NCBI GenBank assembly: GCA_002404375.1
Contig: DHJO01000128.1
Coordinates: 15,930 to 34,468 of the forward strand
Length of the DNA: 18,539 nucleotides
Source: Gemmatimonadales bacterium UBA4718
GTDB lineage: Bacteria; Gemmatimonadota; Gemmatimonadetes; Gemmatimonadales; Gemmatimonadaceae
Direction of reading: 5' to 3'
In this document: one piece after another, positions 16,701 through 18,539 of the stretch
How positions within the stretch are numbered: the first letter of the stretch is position 1
Layout: each line of letters starts with the position of its first letter
Position numbers and translations under genes: made by a program
Notes under the pieces: model-generated
Told to the model about the DNA's origin: nothing
The model's input: only the letters and a program-made list of their open reading frames with translations
The model's database searches: none

Positions 16701-16788
16701 TGGTGCCTGACTGCTGCGCAAGTGTGAGCGTAGGCACTAATGCCGCTGCTCCCATTGCCACGGTCAGTCTGCGCAATAGACGTAACAT
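13783..16788 (-). CDS. SusC/RagA-family TonB-linked outer-membrane transporter
   Basis: This 1001-residue TonB-dependent barrel takes up the ligand held by the SusD partner. In order it has a signal peptide (MLRLLRRLTVAMGAAALVPT, cleavage near LAQQ), a carboxypeptidase-regulatory-like domain (about 28-105; GTITGRVTESGSGQPVADAN, TDAEGRYRLTDVPAG) and a probable TonB box (LDRVIVTAQ). The plug (about 125-255) includes VRIRGANSVNLSNEPLIIID, IETIDILKGPAASALYGTAA and GVILVTTKRG, and a long beta-barrel ends in ...RYIGRININF with a terminal Phe. AGGAG lies 11 bases before ATG 16788 and is partly inside a leader hairpin. Length is typical. The paired lipoprotein follows directly downstream. Substrate is not predictable: no glycoside hydrolase, peptidase locus or sigma/anti-sigma pair lies alongside, except the putative aminopeptidase upstream. 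Confidence 0.93.
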   Translation of the reverse strand: MLRLLRRLTVAMGAAALVPTLTLAQQSGTITGRVTESGSGQPVADANVVIVGTTRGARTDAEGRYRLTDVPAGPAQVRALRIGYASTAQTVNVASGSTNNADFALSSAAISLDRVIVTAQGGEQRRVEVGNTVSNINVAEVQKAAVNSGASLLQGRAAGVTVIQNGGTTGTSARVRIRGANSVNLSNEPLIIIDNVRVNNAFNSYSIGVGGQSISRLNDLDPDEIETIDILKGPAASALYGTAAANGVILVTTKRGRAGTPTYTTYAEHGTIKPFDRFPANYNSYANGGANPSFCFLADVATGVARCPAIDSLFVYNPLVQNSPFRTGQNSRGGLQSSGGNELAQYFVSGDVSDETGVFLDNRLRSVNVRSNLNLVPFSKLRVQINGGYLTSRASLPQNDNNNLGIVSGGLLGKARENEPVEPASGSRLGYFLRAPSKLYAVVSNQDVERFTGGLNGDYTPLSWFQVLGTLGYDVLNRFDAGLLPPNILDNNTSNRIGNRTANRFEIFNYTANLSGTATFNLGQSLVSKTSAGTQFQRENLTDNQAFGTTLVAGTGSLAGTSTGFAVGEDQLDNRTLGYFIQQQLEFAERVYLTGALRGDKNSAFGKDFRFAKYPSGSLSYVVSRERWFPTRFISTFKLRGAYGVSGLRPGPVDALQYFNPTAVNVVGTETSGINVGNLGDPNLRPEKVREGEFGFESSMLNDRLGLDFTVFDKQSRDALISRTLPSAAGTAAAQLTNIGRVSNKGIELQATVGLVRMERFGWDATLNYATVHNKLIDLGKDLLGNKIQPIIFGLGGATQRHTEGRPLGAYYQPTYTYADKNGDGIIDYTEVTVGDTAYLGNPLPSRTWSLNSSMTLFQHLHLNTLLDAQQGFKQFNSTQEFRCGTIGNCPELYVKGSPLWEQARAIANIQFGTAAGYIEDASYVKLREVSLTWDVPSQFASRFGMTRGVTVTLAGRNLHTWTKYTGLDPEINFTTASFTQAEFLSQPPVKRYIGRININF

Positions 16789-16953
16789 TTTTCTTCGATC
16801 TCCTAGCTGGAAGGTTTGCTAGGCGGGCGTCATTGTGATGCCACTTGGCAAGCACAATGCGCAGTCGCTCGGGATGACGTATCCCGAGCGACCATTCGGC
16901 TGGTCCCGCCCCTTCTGCCTGACATCAATCGAAGGGGGGTAGCAGACCCGTCG
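16789..16953 (-). promoter_or_regulatory. Structured 5' leader of susC with four hairpins
   Basis: In transcript order on the minus strand: hairpin 1 pairs 16937-16931 with 16915-16909 (7 bp, 15-nt loop). Hairpin 2 pairs 16891-16881 with 16875-16865 (11 bp perfect, 5-nt loop). Hairpin 3 pairs 16859-16853 plus 16850-16846 with 16843-16839 plus 16837-16831 (7 and 5 bp around a small internal loop). Hairpin 4 pairs 16823-16818 with 16807-16802 (6 bp, 10-nt loop). The 3' arm of hairpin 4 overlaps the first three bases of the AGGAG ribosome site (16804-16800). No T-run follows any hairpin, so control of translation is more likely than attenuation. It does not match a riboswitch class I can recognise; the cobalamin GGTG/GCCACTG elements are absent. 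Confidence 0.55.
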
Positions 16954-16959
16954 CGCAAG

Positions 16960-16988
16960 AGTCTAGACGGCTCAGCAACGGCTGTCAA
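16960..16988 (-). promoter_or_regulatory. Sigma-70-type promoter of the susC-susD operon
   Basis: On the minus strand a perfect -35 box TTGACA (16988-16983) and a -10 box TAGACT (16965-16960) are separated by exactly 17 bases. Transcription would start near 16953, giving a leader of about 165 nt before susC. Just upstream of the -35 lie GTGA-N5-TCAC (16992-17004) and a perfect palindrome GAACGA-TG-TCGTTC (17014-17027), both placed where operators usually sit. The promoter match is strong; operator function is inference. Confidence 0.75.
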
Positions 16989-17013
16989 TATGTGATTTAT
17001 TCACTCGGCGGCA

Positions 17014-17027
17014 GAACGATGTCGTTC
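17014..17027. promoter_or_regulatory. Candidate operator palindrome GAACGA-TG-TCGTTC
   Basis: A perfect inverted repeat with 6-bp arms and a 2-bp centre lies 26 bases upstream of the susC -35 box and 20 bases past the end of the aminopeptidase gene. On the minus strand no T-run follows, so it is a poor terminator. Its position fits an activator or repressor site for the susCD promoter, but a chance palindrome cannot be excluded. Confidence 0.3.
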
Positions 17028-17047
17028 ACCGTTTTCGCGAAGTGCTG

Positions 17048-18103
17048 CTACGACCCGACCCACTTTCTGAGCGCGGCGAACGGGGCATTCGGTTCAGATC
17101 GCGCGAGTCGAATCACCTGCCCGATCGTCCGCTGCAGATTTCTCCCTTCCCGCTCGTAGATGCGGTCGAAAACATCAAGATCGCTCGCATAAACTCGTCT
17201 CGCTAAAAGCGACGCGTTGTCGAGGGGAACCCGCTCGGCGTAGCGCGGACTGATGGTCTTGAGAGAGGGCCCGATCTCTGAAATGAGAGCCTGTCGTGCG
17301 CGCGCGTACACCGTGTCGCGCGCGGCTATCCTCGCTTCCTTGCTGCCCGGATGCGATGCGTACGCTGAGTCCAGCGACTTGATCACTCTGCTCCAGAACC
17401 GCGCGAGAATCTTGTCGTCTTCCCATTGCGCATCCATCTTGGCGGCCGCGCCCTCCTGACCGCGCGATCGGAAAAAAGCCGCCGCGCCTCGAGCTCCCAC
17501 GAACATCGCGAACGATTCATTGAATGGCGCCTGTCCCGAGGCGTAGTAAGTGTTGTGCGTCAGCTCGTGAATCACCGTGTTCGCGAGCGAGAGTGTGTCG
17601 CCTTTGAGAGTCGTGTTCAGCAGCGGATCGTTGAAGAATCCCAACGTGCTGAACGCGTCGGACGGCCGCATGTACACATCGAACCCATCGGCCGCGAGAT
17701 TCTTCGCCTCACGCCGTGCTGCGGCGAAGTCAAAGTATCCTTTGTAGGGAACGCGACCGACGATCGGAAACCACCAGGTGTACGGCTTGAGGGTGTCGCG
17801 GTATGCCGCGGAAACGAGGAGGACTAAAGTGTCGTGATCAAGGCGTGAATATGTCGTGAAACTGTCTTTAGTTCTTAGCCGCAGGCTGTCCTTAGCGTAC
17901 TGTCGGGCCGCCAAAACCACCCTAAGTTTCTCCTTCACGTCGGTCGGCGTCCGAGAATTCGCCACCAACTCGGAAATCGGCTGCCGCCGGCTCAGAATCT
18001 TGGCCTCTTCCCACGCCCCTCGACTGAGATAACAAGCTGTCGGAGCAGAGATTAGAGCCAAGACGCCGAGCGCAACCGCTATCGCCACGAATCCACGGCG
18101 CAT
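17048..18103 (-). CDS. Putative membrane-anchored zinc aminopeptidase (PF10023-like)
   Basis: The 351-residue protein has an N-terminal hydrophobic segment (about 4-24, MRRGFVAIAVALGVLALISA), ending in PTAC, a poor lipobox, so it is either a lipoprotein or an anchored periplasmic protein. It continues with GAWEEAKILSRRQPISELV, a WWFPIVGRVPYKGYF block, and the metal motif HELTH (H179, E180, H183) in ANTVIHELTHNTYYASGQAP, followed by FNESFAMFVG with a candidate third ligand Glu196. This pattern fits the predicted aminopeptidase family PF10023, whose activity is mostly unproven. I chose ATG 18103, just before the hydrophobic segment; an in-frame start at 18169 would add 22 charged residues lying inside dnaE. 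It is divergent from dnaE by 11 bases and tandem with susC. Confidence 0.82.
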   Translation of the reverse strand: MRRGFVAIAVALGVLALISAPTACYLSRGAWEEAKILSRRQPISELVANSRTPTDVKEKLRVVLAARQYAKDSLRLRTKDSFTTYSRLDHDTLVLLVSAAYRDTLKPYTWWFPIVGRVPYKGYFDFAAARREAKNLAADGFDVYMRPSDAFSTLGFFNDPLLNTTLKGDTLSLANTVIHELTHNTYYASGQAPFNESFAMFVGARGAAAFFRSRGQEGAAAKMDAQWEDDKILARFWSRVIKSLDSAYASHPGSKEARIAARDTVYARARQALISEIGPSLKTISPRYAERVPLDNASLLARRVYASDLDVFDRIYEREGRNLQRTIGQVIRLARSEPNAPFAALRKWVGS

Positions 18104-18114
18104 TATCTTACCAC

Positions 18115-18539
18115 GTGTCCTTCGTTCACCTTCACTGTCACTCCGAATACTCACTTCTCGACGGCGCAAACCGCATCGATGATCTCATCACGAGAGCGTT
18201 GGAGTTCGAACAGCCAGCCCTCGCGATAACCGATCACGGTAACCTTCACGGCGCTTGGGAGTTCCAGGAAAAAGCGAAGAAAGCGGGGCTCAAGCCGATC
18301 ATCGGCATGGAAGCCTATGTCGCGCCGGGCGATAGACGCGCTCGCGATCGCGTCGGCGGCGATCGGGGGAAACCCTACTACCACCTCGTCCTCCTCGCTC
18401 AGAACGCGACCGGATACAAGAATCTAGTCAAGCTATCATCCCTCGCCTACACGGAGGGATTCTACGCCAAGCCGAGGATGGACCGCGAGCTCCTCGCCAA
18501 ATACAACGAGGGCATCGTAGTATCCTCCGCCTGCATGGC
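18115..18539 (+). CDS. dnaE: DNA polymerase III alpha subunit, N-terminal PHP domain (3' truncated)
   Basis: The catalytic subunit of the replicative DNA polymerase; 141 codons are inside the window and the frame is open at the edge. From GTG 18115 it reads MSFVHLHCHSEYSLLDGA, then PALAITDHGNLHGAWEFQEK, KPIIGMEAYVAPGDR, YYHLVLLAQNATGYKNLVKL and IVVSSACMG. These are the HLHxHSEYSLLDG and TDHGNLHG metal-site motifs of the DnaE PHP domain. No other ATG, GTG or TTG is in frame before an upstream stop at 18025, so GTG 18115 is the start. There is no clear SD. The promoter must lie within the divergent aminopeptidase gene, since only 11 bases separate the two starts. DnaE rather than PolC is indicated because PHP begins the protein. 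Confidence 0.95.
   Translation, partial: MSFVHLHCHSEYSLLDGANRIDDLITRALEFEQPALAITDHGNLHGAWEFQEKAKKAGLKPIIGMEAYVAPGDRRARDRVGGDRGKPYYHLVLLAQNATGYKNLVKLSSLAYTEGFYAKPRMDRELLAKYNEGIVVSSACM

Noticed and set aside
16789..16953. Cobalamin riboswitch in the susC leader
   Set aside because: The GGTG-AA-TCC core and the GCCACTG B12 box cannot be found. Only short, chance-level similarity such as GGACCAGCC is present.

Overview
This window looks like one chromosomal stretch from an uncultured, GC-rich, Gram-negative bacterium, most likely Gemmatimonadota or a relative. The reasons are the pairing of pyruvate dehydrogenase and lipoate genes with a SusC/SusD (RagA/RagB) outer-membrane uptake pair, lipoproteins with alanine-rich signal peptides, and weak or absent Shine-Dalgarno (SD) sequences. 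The taxonomic call is inference. No rRNA, tRNA, CRISPR array, transposase or phage gene is visible.

Left part (1-1565): the 3' end of a DUF3108-type protein, then a protein of a conserved uncharacterised family resembling deoxyhypusine synthase. Its reading frame continues upstream of the only canonical start. A small two-helix membrane protein on the minus strand follows.

Central block (1638-11554, all plus strand): a ThiO-like FAD oxidase, lipA, pdhA, pdhB, pdhC, a 200-nt inverted-repeat segment, lpd, lipB and a UvrD-family helicase. lipA/pdhA, pdhA/pdhB and lipB/helicase overlap by 1-4 bases. The block holds E1 alpha, E1 beta, E2 and E3 of a pyruvate-type 2-oxoacid dehydrogenase together with both enzymes that build lipoyl groups on E2: LipB attaches octanoate and LipA inserts the two sulfurs.

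Right part (11675-18539): a small lipoprotein that looks like a free-standing TonB-receptor plug domain ends against a strong bidirectional hairpin terminator (12165-12197). A susD-susC operon converges on it from the minus strand. The operon has a near-consensus sigma-70 promoter (TTGACA-17-TAGACT) and a leader of about 165 nt with four successive hairpins, the last touching the SD. Upstream lies a minus-strand HExxH putative aminopeptidase, and divergent from it, only 11 bp away, the start of dnaE (DNA polymerase III alpha), cut by the window edge.

No clearly new multi-gene system is visible. The points most worth checking are the structured susC leader, the plug-only lipoprotein, the pdhC-lpd inverted repeat, two genes that appear to lack ATG/GTG/TTG starts, and a changed thiamine-diphosphate (ThDP) motif in E1 alpha.
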